Source: Chryseobacterium gleum
Lineage (GTDB): Bacteria > Bacteroidota > Bacteroidia > Flavobacteriales_D > UBA2798
Length of the DNA stretch: 39,477 nucleotides
Assembly (NCBI GenBank): GCA_945865695.1
Contig: CAMBFX010000010.1
Span: forward strand, 1-39,477
Direction of reading: 5' to 3'
Shown here: one piece after another, positions 7,994 through 15,078 of the stretch
How the letters are laid out: each line of letters opens with the position of its first letter
Position numbering within the stretch: position 1 is the stretch's first letter
Made by a program: the position numbers and the translations under genes
The notes under the pieces: generated by a model
Database searches by the model: none
Told to the model about the DNA's origin: nothing
Seen by the model: only the letters and a program-made list of their open reading frames with translations

Positions 7994-8964
7994 TAGAACA
8001 TGGAGGAATGCTCCATATGTTTTTTATGTGCATCTTTTTTCCAAAATTTAAAAGCCGATGTAAATTCATGCGTTCCACCTGTATTTTGATTTTCTAAAGT
8101 TGAATCAGTAATCTCATAACAATAACTAATTCGAGCATTGAATTTCGAATAGCCAATTAAAAATGCGTAGGAATCGCTCGCGCGGAGATTGAATCCTAAT
8201 AAAATGTTTTTGAATTCTGTATTTAATCCATAATTAAGGTTTTTAAAATTTCCTTGTGAAATGGCAGTAAAATAAGGTTGTATTTTTAATTCAGATTCTT
8301 TAATTCGGAATTTTAGGATGTGACCTAAATGAAAACCTAATTTCATTGGAAGCGGTGAATTTCCTGTCAGTAGCGATTCATTGGGTTGTGTAATATGATG
8401 AATTGAAATTGCCATTCTAGTGTTGTAGAAATTAGCAAGTAATCCAGCATTGAAATCCACGTTGGTAATTTTGCCTCCCCGAGGAATATCATTTGTTGAA
8501 TATCTGAATCCTGATCGTGGATCAATCTGGTCGCCAAAACTAAGTTGATTCCAATCTACAACTTTATTGAAATAACAGAATTCCATGGAAGGTCGTAATA
8601 ACAGTTTTTTGATTTTAATGTTTTGAGAATAGTTGAAAGTCATTCTTTGAGTAGTGAAGGCTCCTGCCTTATCATACATATAATGAAAACCGGCATAAGA
8701 ATTCATTTTTCCAATATACTGCTGCCAACCAAAAACTGTAGTTTGATAAGTTCCCGATAATTTTGGCCATTGATTGCGATGCGTAAGGAAAACTGTTCCC
8801 ATGGTATTACTACCTGCAAATGCCGGATTGTTATAAGTCATCGCCCCGAATGATTGGGTGAATTGAGGATCTTGGGCGGAACAATTAATTAATAATGAAT
8901 AATTACAAATTAATAATGAAAGACATTTTTGCAAGGAAGAATTATATTTTAAATACTGATTCAT
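7990..8964 (-). CDS. PorP/SprF family type IX secretion membrane protein
   Basis: A 324-residue outer-membrane beta-barrel of the PorP/SprF family, whose members help type B-tailed T9SS substrates cross or anchor at the outer membrane (SprF serves the adhesin SprB). After a signal peptide ending CSAQ (about residue 31), the mature start DPQFTQSFGAMTYNNPAFAG is the family signature, followed by HRNQWPKLSGTYQTT and many alternating barrel strands. The hydrophobic core of the signal peptide is a 7-residue duplication (SLLICNY then SLLINC) from a 21-bp DNA direct repeat. It converges with, and overlaps by 4 bp, the sorting-domain lipoprotein. The family call is firm; the partnership is inference from neighbourhood. 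Confidence 0.9.
   Translation of the reverse strand: MNQYLKYNSSLQKCLSLLICNYSLLINCSAQDPQFTQSFGAMTYNNPAFAGSNTMGTVFLTHRNQWPKLSGTYQTTVFGWQQYIGKMNSYAGFHYMYDKAGAFTTQRMTFNYSQNIKIKKLLLRPSMEFCYFNKVVDWNQLSFGDQIDPRSGFRYSTNDIPRGGKITNVDFNAGLLANFYNTRMAISIHHITQPNESLLTGNSPLPMKLGFHLGHILKFRIKESELKIQPYFTAISQGNFKNLNYGLNTEFKNILLGFNLRASDSYAFLIGYSKFNARISYCYEITDSTLENQNTGGTHEFTSAFKFWKKDAHKKHMEHSSMFY
8887..8920. repeat. 21-bp-period direct repeat inside the PorP/SprF signal peptide
   Basis: AATTAATAATGAA occurs at 8887-8899 and again at 8908-8920, a period of exactly 21 bp (seven codons), so the reading frame is kept. The words resemble AT-rich dispersed intergenic repeats of Bacteroidota. Confidence 0.7.
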
Positions 8965-9017
8965 GATAGTAGAACAATTTGATAGGTGTGAAAGTTACAA
9001 TTAATAAATAATATTCA

Positions 9018-9197
9018 GGACCCCTCCGTCTCGAAGACGAGCCACCTCCCCTTATCAAGGGGAGGAGTAAAGACAGGCGTGCTTAAAGTCTGTATTTAAT
9101 TAGAAAAGTTTTGTAAATATTGTAAAATATTAGTTTCGGAGATATCCAACTCTTCCCCTTGATAAGGGGAAGTACCGCGAATGCGGGGAAGGGGTCC
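9018..9197. repeat. 180-bp inverted repeat with CCCCTTATCAAGGGG cores
   Basis: The left arm 9018-9067 and right arm 9150-9197 are inverted copies beginning GGACCCCT and ending CCCCTTATCAAGGGG plus A/G. About 82 bp separate them. Each arm carries its own short palindrome, so both local hairpins and a long cruciform are possible. It is markedly more GC-rich than its surroundings. Words of this kind recur between genes in many Bacteroidota genomes, from general recollection. Confidence 0.8.
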
Positions 9198-9280
9198 GTT
9201 TGAGATTTTGTTTTTGAAATTCTACTGGATATATAAGACAAGCTTTTTGTCTCGACTCTGGCTCACAAAAAAATATTTTT

Positions 9281-9343
9281 AAAAAAGAAAACCTGAAAAG
9301 AGACCTTGGGGGTGGTGGTGTGGAGGTGGGCTCTTCTCAGGTT
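9281..9343 (-). terminator. Terminator-like hairpin with C-rich loop, downstream of the response regulator
   Basis: On the minus strand the stem AACCTGAGAAGAG (9343-9331) pairs with CTCTTTTCAGGTT (9302-9290), 12 of 13 positions, followed by TTCTTTTTT, as an intrinsic terminator for the response regulator or a read-through RNA. The loop (9303-9330) is long and almost all C and A with CCACC repeats, unlike a normal terminator. On the plus strand it reads as closely spaced GG/GGG tracts. Confidence 0.6.
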
Positions 9344-9370
9344 AAACCTGCAAGGAAAAATATAAAACCA

Positions 9371-9404
9371 TTGAACCAGGGGGTAGCAAAGAAGCCTGAT
9401 TCAA
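9371..9404 (-). other. Second hairpin in the response-regulator 3' region
   Basis: TTGAACCAGG (9371-9380) pairs with CCTGATTCAA (9395-9404) at 9 of 10 positions around a 14-nt loop. It lies between the response-regulator stop and the larger hairpin, in what would be its 3' untranslated RNA. Function unknown. Confidence 0.4.
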
Positions 9405-9506
9405 TATAAAGACGCAAGTGGACCTGATTAGTTGCTTCAGAAATGTAAAAAAGGTTAAAATTAAGTCATCGGTGGATGAAGATGAGGAATCGTGTTAGGA
9501 ATGTGC

Positions 9507-10190
9507 TTAAGAAGTGAATTTATAACCCACCCCGCGCACTGAATGAAAATATCTTGGTTCACGAGGGTTCTTTTCAAAATACTTTCGGAAAATTAAAATA
9601 TAGTTGTCGATGGTTCTGGAAGTGGGAAAAGTATCTTCTCCCCAAATTAAATCCAAAATTTCTTCTCGCGAAACCACTTGATTTTCTTTGTCAATCAATA
9701 ATTTAAGTAATTGAATTTCGCGATTCCCTAATTCAGCTATTTTTTTATCTTTTTCAAAAATTTCGTAGGTTTTGAAATTGATTTTAAATTCTCCAAATGA
9801 ATAGTCTTCAGCTACAATTTGTGTTTTTTTATTGCGACCCATGAGAATCTTAACACGAAGTAATAATTCTTCTAAATTAAATGGTTTCACTAAATAATCA
9901 TCTGCACCAATTTTCAAACCGGTAACCCGATCTTCGCCTGAACCACGTGCGGTCAAAAATAAAACGGGTGTTTCTGTATTACTTTTTCTAAATTCCTTAC
10001 AAACATCAAAACCATTTATACCCGGCATCATCACATCTAAAATCAAAAGATCAAATCCATTTTTTTTAGCTTCCAAAAGTGCATCCTTTCCATTAGCAAC
10101 AGTAGTCAATGAATAACCTTCCATTTCCAGGTTCAATTTAATGACATGTAAGAGGTTTTCTTCGTCTTCAGCAAGGAGGATTTTGTTCAA
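9507..10190 (-). CDS. OmpR/PhoB-family response regulator, TTG start, no adjacent kinase
   Basis: A 227-residue DNA-binding response regulator. The receiver domain (about 1-118) has the acidic pair Glu8/Asp9, phospho-acceptor Asp52 (LILDVMMPG), Thr80 and Lys102 (LVKPF). The C-terminal winged helix (about 130-227) has LGNREIQLLKLL, WGEDTFPTSRTIDNYI and the wing motif SVRGVGYKF. The start is TTG (10190-10188): an in-frame TAA lies two codons upstream, no ATG is available, and MNKILLAEDE is the expected N-terminus of the family. The TTG and next codon fall inside the first unit of a 14-copy heptamer array filling the leader. No histidine kinase gene is in the window, so the signal and partner are unknown. 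Confidence 0.93.
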   Translation of the reverse strand: MNKILLAEDEENLLHVIKLNLEMEGYSLTTVANGKDALLEAKKNGFDLLILDVMMPGINGFDVCKEFRKSNTETPVLFLTARGSGEDRVTGLKIGADDYLVKPFNLEELLLRVKILMGRNKKTQIVAEDYSFGEFKINFKTYEIFEKDKKIAELGNREIQLLKLLIDKENQVVSREEILDLIWGEDTFPTSRTIDNYILIFRKYFEKNPREPRYFHSVRGVGYKFTS

Positions 10191-10282
10191 GGTTTAATGT
10201 TTAAAGTTTAATGTTCAAGGTTCAAAGTTTAAAGTTCAAGGTTCAAAGTTCAAGGTTTAAAGTTCAAGGTTCAAGGTTCAAG
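10185..10282. repeat. Fourteen tandem heptamers GTTYAAD at the response-regulator start, family copy 2
   Basis: Fourteen consecutive 7-bp units without interruption: GTTCAAG, GTTTAAT, GTTTAAA, GTTTAAT, GTTCAAG, GTTCAAA, GTTTAAA, GTTCAAG, GTTCAAA, GTTCAAG, GTTTAAA, then GTTCAAG three times. It is followed by GTTGCTTT, the same boundary as at 39291. On the minus strand the units read CTTGAAC, TTTGAAC or TTTAAAC; the first unit supplies the TTG start and second codon of the response regulator. Confidence 0.92.
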
Positions 10283-10344
10283 GTTGCTTTAACTAAACTA
10301 GTCAAACTAACTAAACTAACCAAACAATTTTTAATTTTTAATTC

Positions 10345-11469
10345 TTAATTTTTTATAAAGGAATCCAACCCTTCTCCTTTTCTAAATTGACTACACCATA
10401 CTTTCACTCTCAAAGGATTGATATTAATTATTTTTTCATTGTATAATTGCTGTAAAACCCTTTGGTCTTTCCTAGAAATACTTCCATCAATAAACATTCC
10501 CATCATAATTAGCTTTGAATAGGCTTTTTTGATATTTTCGGGTGAATGGCTAATATTTTTTAAAAAGGCAGTTGGGTTATGTTCGGAATCTTTAAAATTA
10601 GTCAAATCAAAAACTTCAATCAATTTTGTAATTAATAAGTAATGATTATGATGAAAGCTTCGTTTTATAGTAACTACATATTGCATAGCATCAAAAATAT
10701 TTTGTTTGAAATCGATATCATCTTTTAGATTTTCTACTTCTTTGACTAATTGATGTATCACACCGGGTGCCATAATATAAACTTTAGCGCTTTCAATAAT
10801 TCTCCAAGAAGCAACTGCATTCCAGATTGCAAAAACAGGTATTCCGATTAAATCTGAATAAGCTCGCACTTCTGCTCGTGCGAAAATCTTCACCACAATC
10901 ATTTTAACGAAAAAGTTGGTTAAGGTTGCTTTCAATAAATTCCAAACAGTGAAAAGCATAATGTAAAAGTTCGGTACTCCGTCATACGGATCTATTCCGA
11001 ATTTTAAAGTTTCTTTATTCTTGGTTTCTACACCAACACTAAATAATTGCTCTAAATGTAAATCGTGATTTGGATCTCTTTTATCTGGAAAACCACAAGC
11101 GTTAGCGGTTTCGGCAACAGCTCGAATATTAATTCGCGTAAGAATGAAAATTTCCAGAAAAATAAGAATCAAACTGAAAGAAATGGTCACCAAATTTATT
11201 TCAATTGAAAAGCCAAATAAAGAAATTAACTGGTTAAATTGTTTGAAAAAATCAGGAAAAATATAAAGTGGAACATAGTAAATAGCTACAGCAAATGCTC
11301 CGGTCATTCCAGCTGAAATCATCGCAATTTGTTTTACCTTATTTATGGCAGCACGCTCTTTTTCGTTGATAATATGAAAATCGTCTTCAGGAGCTTGTTT
11401 CTTTTCACTCAATCGCTGAAAATACTTAAATGCAGTTTTTTCTTTAGTTGTTTTTTTTGCCTTTTTCAT
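10345..11469 (-). CDS. Conserved multi-spanning membrane protein with TerB-like C-terminal stretch
   Basis: A 374-residue protein of unknown function. A basic N-terminus is followed by two clear membrane spans (about residues 47-72 and 85-112), further hydrophobic segments around 165-215 (including FYIMLFTVWNLLKATLTNFF), then a soluble C-terminal part. Near the end, KLIMMGMFIDGSISRKDQRV resembles the acidic helix-turn of TerB-like domains. The overall look matches a conserved family in Bacteroidota and Leptospira that I recall as 'LBF_2804 family', with no known role; that recollection is not certain. It is the last gene of the minus operon, its start overlapping the stop of the glycosyltransferase by 1 bp, which suggests co-translation with surface glycan genes. 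Confidence 0.7.
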   Translation of the reverse strand: MKKAKKTTKEKTAFKYFQRLSEKKQAPEDDFHIINEKERAAINKVKQIAMISAGMTGAFAVAIYYVPLYIFPDFFKQFNQLISLFGFSIEINLVTISFSLILIFLEIFILTRINIRAVAETANACGFPDKRDPNHDLHLEQLFSVGVETKNKETLKFGIDPYDGVPNFYIMLFTVWNLLKATLTNFFVKMIVVKIFARAEVRAYSDLIGIPVFAIWNAVASWRIIESAKVYIMAPGVIHQLVKEVENLKDDIDFKQNIFDAMQYVVTIKRSFHHNHYLLITKLIEVFDLTNFKDSEHNPTAFLKNISHSPENIKKAYSKLIMMGMFIDGSISRKDQRVLQQLYNEKIININPLRVKVWCSQFRKGEGLDSFIKN

Positions 11470-12587
11470 TATAGTTCCTTCGAGAAATCAATAATTTTTT
11501 CGGTAAATCTCTTCCAAGAAAGTTCATCTTTCATCTTTCGAATATTTTCTTTGAAAAAATTGATGTCATATTTCGTAAAATAATTAATCAATTGTTCTTT
11601 TACTAAATCTGCCTCGGCACGTTCAGCCACCAATCCTGTTTTTTCATGTTCTACCATTTCTTTCAATCCTCCCACATTGGTAACTACCAAGGGTAATTCA
11701 TAATGTAAAGCAATAGAAGTTACTCCACTTTGAGTTGCACTTTTATAGGATAAAACACAGACATCCGCAGCGGAAAAAAGTAAGCTTACTTCGTGATCTG
11801 GAATGTATCTATTAAGTAAAGTGATTTTATCTTTTACATTGAATTTTGCAATCAAATCTAAATAAGGAGTGAAATCTCCATAACTTTCTCCGGCTAGAAT
11901 TAAATGATAATCTTCAGGTAATTTAGAAATGGTTTCAATCAAAATATCCAATCCTTTATAATCGCGGATATATCCGAAATAGAGAAGTAACTTTTTATTT
12001 TCTGGGAGATTTAATTCTTTCCTTGCTATATTTTTCTCTGTTGCTGCACCAAAATGATCATACAAAGGATGTGGAAATACTTTATATTTTGCATTGGGAA
12101 TGAATCCTAATAAATCATCTCTCACTTTATCACTCATGGTAATAAAACCATCATTCTGATTCAAAAAATATTTCGTAAAAGTATGATCAAAAATTCTGGT
12201 TTCATGCGGTAGGACATTATCTAAAATAGTTATCACTTTAGTATTTTTTCTCATCAATTTCGCTACAGTTCCCAATGAAGGTCCGAAAAATGGTAGCCAA
12301 TATTTCATGATTAAAATATCGGGATTGTATTGGTTGATTTGATGTGCTGCAGTAATATAACTGAATGGACCAACCGTATCCAACACGGGAAGGCTTGGAA
12401 CAATTTCTACTTTATCCCCCTTTTTTACATATTGACTTTCTCCTGGATAAAGTAATGAAGGATATTGACGAATGAAAGTGAACGCTTTTACTTCGTGTTG
12501 TTCGGAAAAAGCATGATACATATTCGCATTGAATTGCGCAATTCCTCCTCTGAATGGATAAATAGTAGAAAGAATCGCAATTTTCAT
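11469..12587 (-). CDS. Family 4 glycosyltransferase
   Basis: A 372-residue GT-B fold enzyme that transfers a sugar from an activated donor, probably to a lipid-linked or surface glycan on the inner face of the inner membrane. The N-terminal domain has the family's GG loop (IYPFRGGIAQF). The C-terminal donor-binding domain shows LLLYFGYIRDYKGLDILIE, YHLILAGESYG, LSYKSATQSGVTSIALHYEL and PLVVTNVGGLKEMVE. The usual acidic pair of the EX7E motif is replaced by the SATQSG variant seen in some GT4 members. Start and stop overlap both neighbours by 1 bp, so it is strongly coupled in the operon. Sugar and acceptor cannot be told from sequence. Confidence 0.88.
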   Translation of the reverse strand: MKIAILSTIYPFRGGIAQFNANMYHAFSEQHEVKAFTFIRQYPSLLYPGESQYVKKGDKVEIVPSLPVLDTVGPFSYITAAHQINQYNPDILIMKYWLPFFGPSLGTVAKLMRKNTKVITILDNVLPHETRIFDHTFTKYFLNQNDGFITMSDKVRDDLLGFIPNAKYKVFPHPLYDHFGAATEKNIARKELNLPENKKLLLYFGYIRDYKGLDILIETISKLPEDYHLILAGESYGDFTPYLDLIAKFNVKDKITLLNRYIPDHEVSLLFSAADVCVLSYKSATQSGVTSIALHYELPLVVTNVGGLKEMVEHEKTGLVAERAEADLVKEQLINYFTKYDINFFKENIRKMKDELSWKRFTEKIIDFSKEL

Positions 12588-13681
12588 TATTTAACGTGTT
12601 CTTTGATTTTATCAAGAACTAAATTTTCATCGATATCGTTCATGCAACTTTTCTCTCTCGAACAAGTATTTCCATAATAACAATCGCATCCGCTACTAGG
12701 TTGTACAATGCAACCGCGACCATACATATAAAATTCATGTGGATTAAAAATATTATTGAAAAGAATCATTGGTTTTTGTAATGCCACAGCGATATGCATC
12801 ATCATCGAAACCTGAGTAACAATTCCATCACAATTGGATGTTAAAGCAATAAATTCTTCTAATGAAAAATGACCAGGATAATAAGCTCCGGTTTTTTCAC
12901 TGTATATTTTATTCAAGGCATCTTCATCTTTTCCTCCTAATACCAATGGAAAGAATCCGTTTTCTTGCAATAATTTAATCAATGCAATCCATTTTTCTTG
13001 TGGCCATAATCGTGTTTGCCATCTCGCACCGCATCCTGTATTTAATCCAATTATTTTTTTACCGTTAGCATTTTGTTTGATGGACGACCATTTTGCGGCA
13101 AGTGTTTTATTGAAATTAATTAGGTATGGTTCGTCTTCAAATTTTAAATGACAAATTTCAAAAATCTCATCTAAATAATGTTTGGTATTTTCTTTAGATA
13201 TGTTGTCAAAAAATCCAGTAATTAATTTATGCTCGGCTGCAGAAGTAGCAGGAGCAACATGTTGATCTTTCCAAGTATATCCGTATTTTTCTTTTGCATT
13301 TACCTCTGCTAATAAAGCGCAAGCTTCTGTTTCTTTATCCAGATTGATTACAATATCATATTGAAATTGTTTGGCTGAATAAATAGAAGTGAAATCCCAT
13401 TTGAGAATCTCATCAATATTTTCTTTTGGTAAAATATCTGGTGATTGAGTAATCCAAGTAATATGACAATCGGGATACATTTTTTTGTAGCGAACCACCA
13501 AGGGTGTTGTTCTAATCACATCTCCGATGGCCCCCAGTTTAATAATTAAAATTCGTTTAGATATTGGTTTGTATTCATCACAACTTGTACAAACTTTGCC
13601 TTTTAATTTGTTAGGTTTACAAGGAATTCCTCCTCTGAAATGTTTGCAATCGTATTTTACGTCCGTTATTTTCATAGTCAA
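12587..13681 (-). CDS. Family 9 (heptosyltransferase-like) glycosyltransferase with cysteine clusters
   Basis: A 364-residue GT9 enzyme, the family of LPS heptosyltransferases. The Rossmann core starts at RILIIKLGAIGDVIRTTPL (about 43-61), the classic GDV motif. The second half has IIGLNTGCGARWQTRLWPQ and VTQVSMMMHIAVALQKPMI, where the family usually has the D-S/T-G-x-x-H donor-site motif; here it is varied. Before the core is a cysteine cluster Cys12, Cys21, Cys31, Cys34, and near the end a second group (SGCDCYYGNTC then SCM), both suggesting bound metal. Such an N-terminal cluster is found in a subset of GT9 proteins, from memory. It is in operon with a GT4 enzyme. Likely role: core-sugar addition to a surface glycolipid; the sugar is unknown. 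Confidence 0.87.
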   Translation of the reverse strand: MTMKITDVKYDCKHFRGGIPCKPNKLKGKVCTSCDEYKPISKRILIIKLGAIGDVIRTTPLVVRYKKMYPDCHITWITQSPDILPKENIDEILKWDFTSIYSAKQFQYDIVINLDKETEACALLAEVNAKEKYGYTWKDQHVAPATSAAEHKLITGFFDNISKENTKHYLDEIFEICHLKFEDEPYLINFNKTLAAKWSSIKQNANGKKIIGLNTGCGARWQTRLWPQEKWIALIKLLQENGFFPLVLGGKDEDALNKIYSEKTGAYYPGHFSLEEFIALTSNCDGIVTQVSMMMHIAVALQKPMILFNNIFNPHEFYMYGRGCIVQPSSGCDCYYGNTCSREKSCMNDIDENLVLDKIKEHVK

Positions 13682-13740
13682 AAGTTCCGATTGAATTCGG
13701 ATATGTAAAGTAAATTAAAATTCAGTGTGGTTCAGCGGTC

Positions 13741-15078
13741 CTAACCTTCGATTTTGAAGCGTTTTTTCAACTTAGGATAGTTATTAAGAAGATTTTTCCA
13801 GTTTCCAATGAGCACAAAGGCCGTTACCAAGGTCATCAAAGCAGGAACTTTATAGCGAACCATCGCTCCCATCACAGGAGTTACTAAACCCACTAAAACA
13901 TACATCGTAATACTAAAGAAAAGAAGGAAATACAAAAGGTTTTTTTGAGAGTTGTTCAATTTATCTCGGTATATTATTACTGAAAATAGTAAAAGAAAAA
14001 GGAAAAGATTCTCTAGTCCAGAAATGATCATTAGAGGATTAGTAGACTCAAAGATAAAGGGTCGAAAAAAAGTAATGAAAAGAGATTCTGGAGCATGTAA
14101 AATGAAAGAAGTAAGATTAGGCTCAACGGGATCTATCTTTACCACACTTCCAGAACCCAAAACTTCGGCATGTTTGATGAAATCGTGTTGTTTAAAGGTG
14201 ATAATTTCCAGAATATTATAATCTTTTTTTACCAAATGAAAATTAATTGCAAAAAGGGTGGCTAAAGTAAAACTGGAAAAATAGACCAGCGCAATGAATT
14301 TATACTTCAATTTTTGTATTAACCAATAGGAGAACAAACATGGAATGAGCAACATTAAGGCATAGATTTTAAGAAAAAGAAGCAAGAATAAAACGATTGC
14401 TATCATTGGGAAATAATACCATTTAAAATTTCCTTTGAAAAATTCGAAACAACAATAAATTAAAACGCCAATTCCGAAAATGAGTAAACCTTCTTTCAAT
14501 ACGCCAGAGCTCCAAAATAGGAGTGAAGGAACCAAAAAAACAATGAAAGCAAGTATTCTTTCTTTGTTTTTGAATTCTGAAAATACCGCTTTATAGAAAG
14601 CAACTAATCCGATTAAAGAAAGGAAACACATAATTACCGTATGAACATGATAAACTCCAAATGAAAAGAAACGAAGTAAGGCATTGAACCGAATAATGGT
14701 ATGGCTATCATTGTAAATATTACTTTCATATACCCGAAACCAGTTGTTCATTTTACTATAATATTCTGTAGTGAAATATTCAGTATCATTTCCATAACCA
14801 ATCATCATTTTGAAAAAATCTTTGGGCTCGCTCCAAAAAGCATCGTGTAAATATTTGCTATCATCAAAATATTTGAAAATATCAGCCTCGTTGCGATTAG
14901 GATAATATTTAGTATAAATGAAAGCCAACGTGATTCCAGCGACTACTTTCAGCGTAAAAATAGAAATAAGAAAATTCTTTGGTAATGCTTTAATTTTGAA
15001 AAAAGGCATGCGTTGTATAATGACTACAATCACTAGAAAGTAAAAAAATACCAATGCTATTTCGGGTCCGAATTTCAA
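13741..15078 (-). CDS. Polytopic membrane protein, possible glycan polymerase or GT-C glycosyltransferase
   Basis: A 445-residue integral membrane protein with about ten hydrophobic spans. A large first outer loop contains NEADIFKYFDDSKYLHDAF (about residues 62-80), the acid-rich D-x-x-x-YF-x-D-S pattern that recurs in Bacteroidota membrane proteins of polysaccharide loci. Basic residues at the C-terminus (KLKKRFK) suggest a cytoplasmic end. It overlaps the upstream MutS-like gene by 4 bp and lies 59 bp before two glycosyltransferases, so a role in polymerising or decorating a lipid-linked glycan is the best guess. I cannot assign it to a named family with certainty; a transporter is possible but less supported by context. 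Confidence 0.65.
   Translation of the reverse strand: MKFGPEIALVFFYFLVIVVIIQRMPFFKIKALPKNFLISIFTLKVVAGITLAFIYTKYYPNRNEADIFKYFDDSKYLHDAFWSEPKDFFKMMIGYGNDTEYFTTEYYSKMNNWFRVYESNIYNDSHTIIRFNALLRFFSFGVYHVHTVIMCFLSLIGLVAFYKAVFSEFKNKERILAFIVFLVPSLLFWSSGVLKEGLLIFGIGVLIYCCFEFFKGNFKWYYFPMIAIVLFLLLFLKIYALMLLIPCLFSYWLIQKLKYKFIALVYFSSFTLATLFAINFHLVKKDYNILEIITFKQHDFIKHAEVLGSGSVVKIDPVEPNLTSFILHAPESLFITFFRPFIFESTNPLMIISGLENLFLFLLLFSVIIYRDKLNNSQKNLLYFLLFFSITMYVLVGLVTPVMGAMVRYKVPALMTLVTAFVLIGNWKNLLNNYPKLKKRFKIEG

Larger units (their letters stand above)
8965..9506. other. Gene-free repeat-rich gap between the response regulator and PorP/SprF genes
   Basis: In this 542-bp gap I find no coding frame. It holds a 180-bp inverted repeat (9018-9197), a terminator-like hairpin with a very C-rich loop on the minus strand (9281-9343), and a second hairpin (9371-9404) nearer the response-regulator stop. 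The stretch 9405-9506 shows nothing recognisable. Confidence 0.6.

Noticed and set aside
9303-9330. Plus-strand G-tracts as a strong G-quadruplex
   Set aside because: Most tracts are only GG, so at best a weak two-layer quadruplex; the T tract fits a minus-strand terminator better. Kept only as a side possibility.
10185-10282. Tandem heptamer array as a CRISPR-like repeat
   Set aside because: Units are 7 bp and directly abutting, with no spacers and no cas genes; it is a simple tandem repeat.
9507-11469. Membrane protein next to the response regulator as its sensor kinase
   Set aside because: It has no histidine-kinase H-box, N-box or G-box; the regulator is an orphan within this window.
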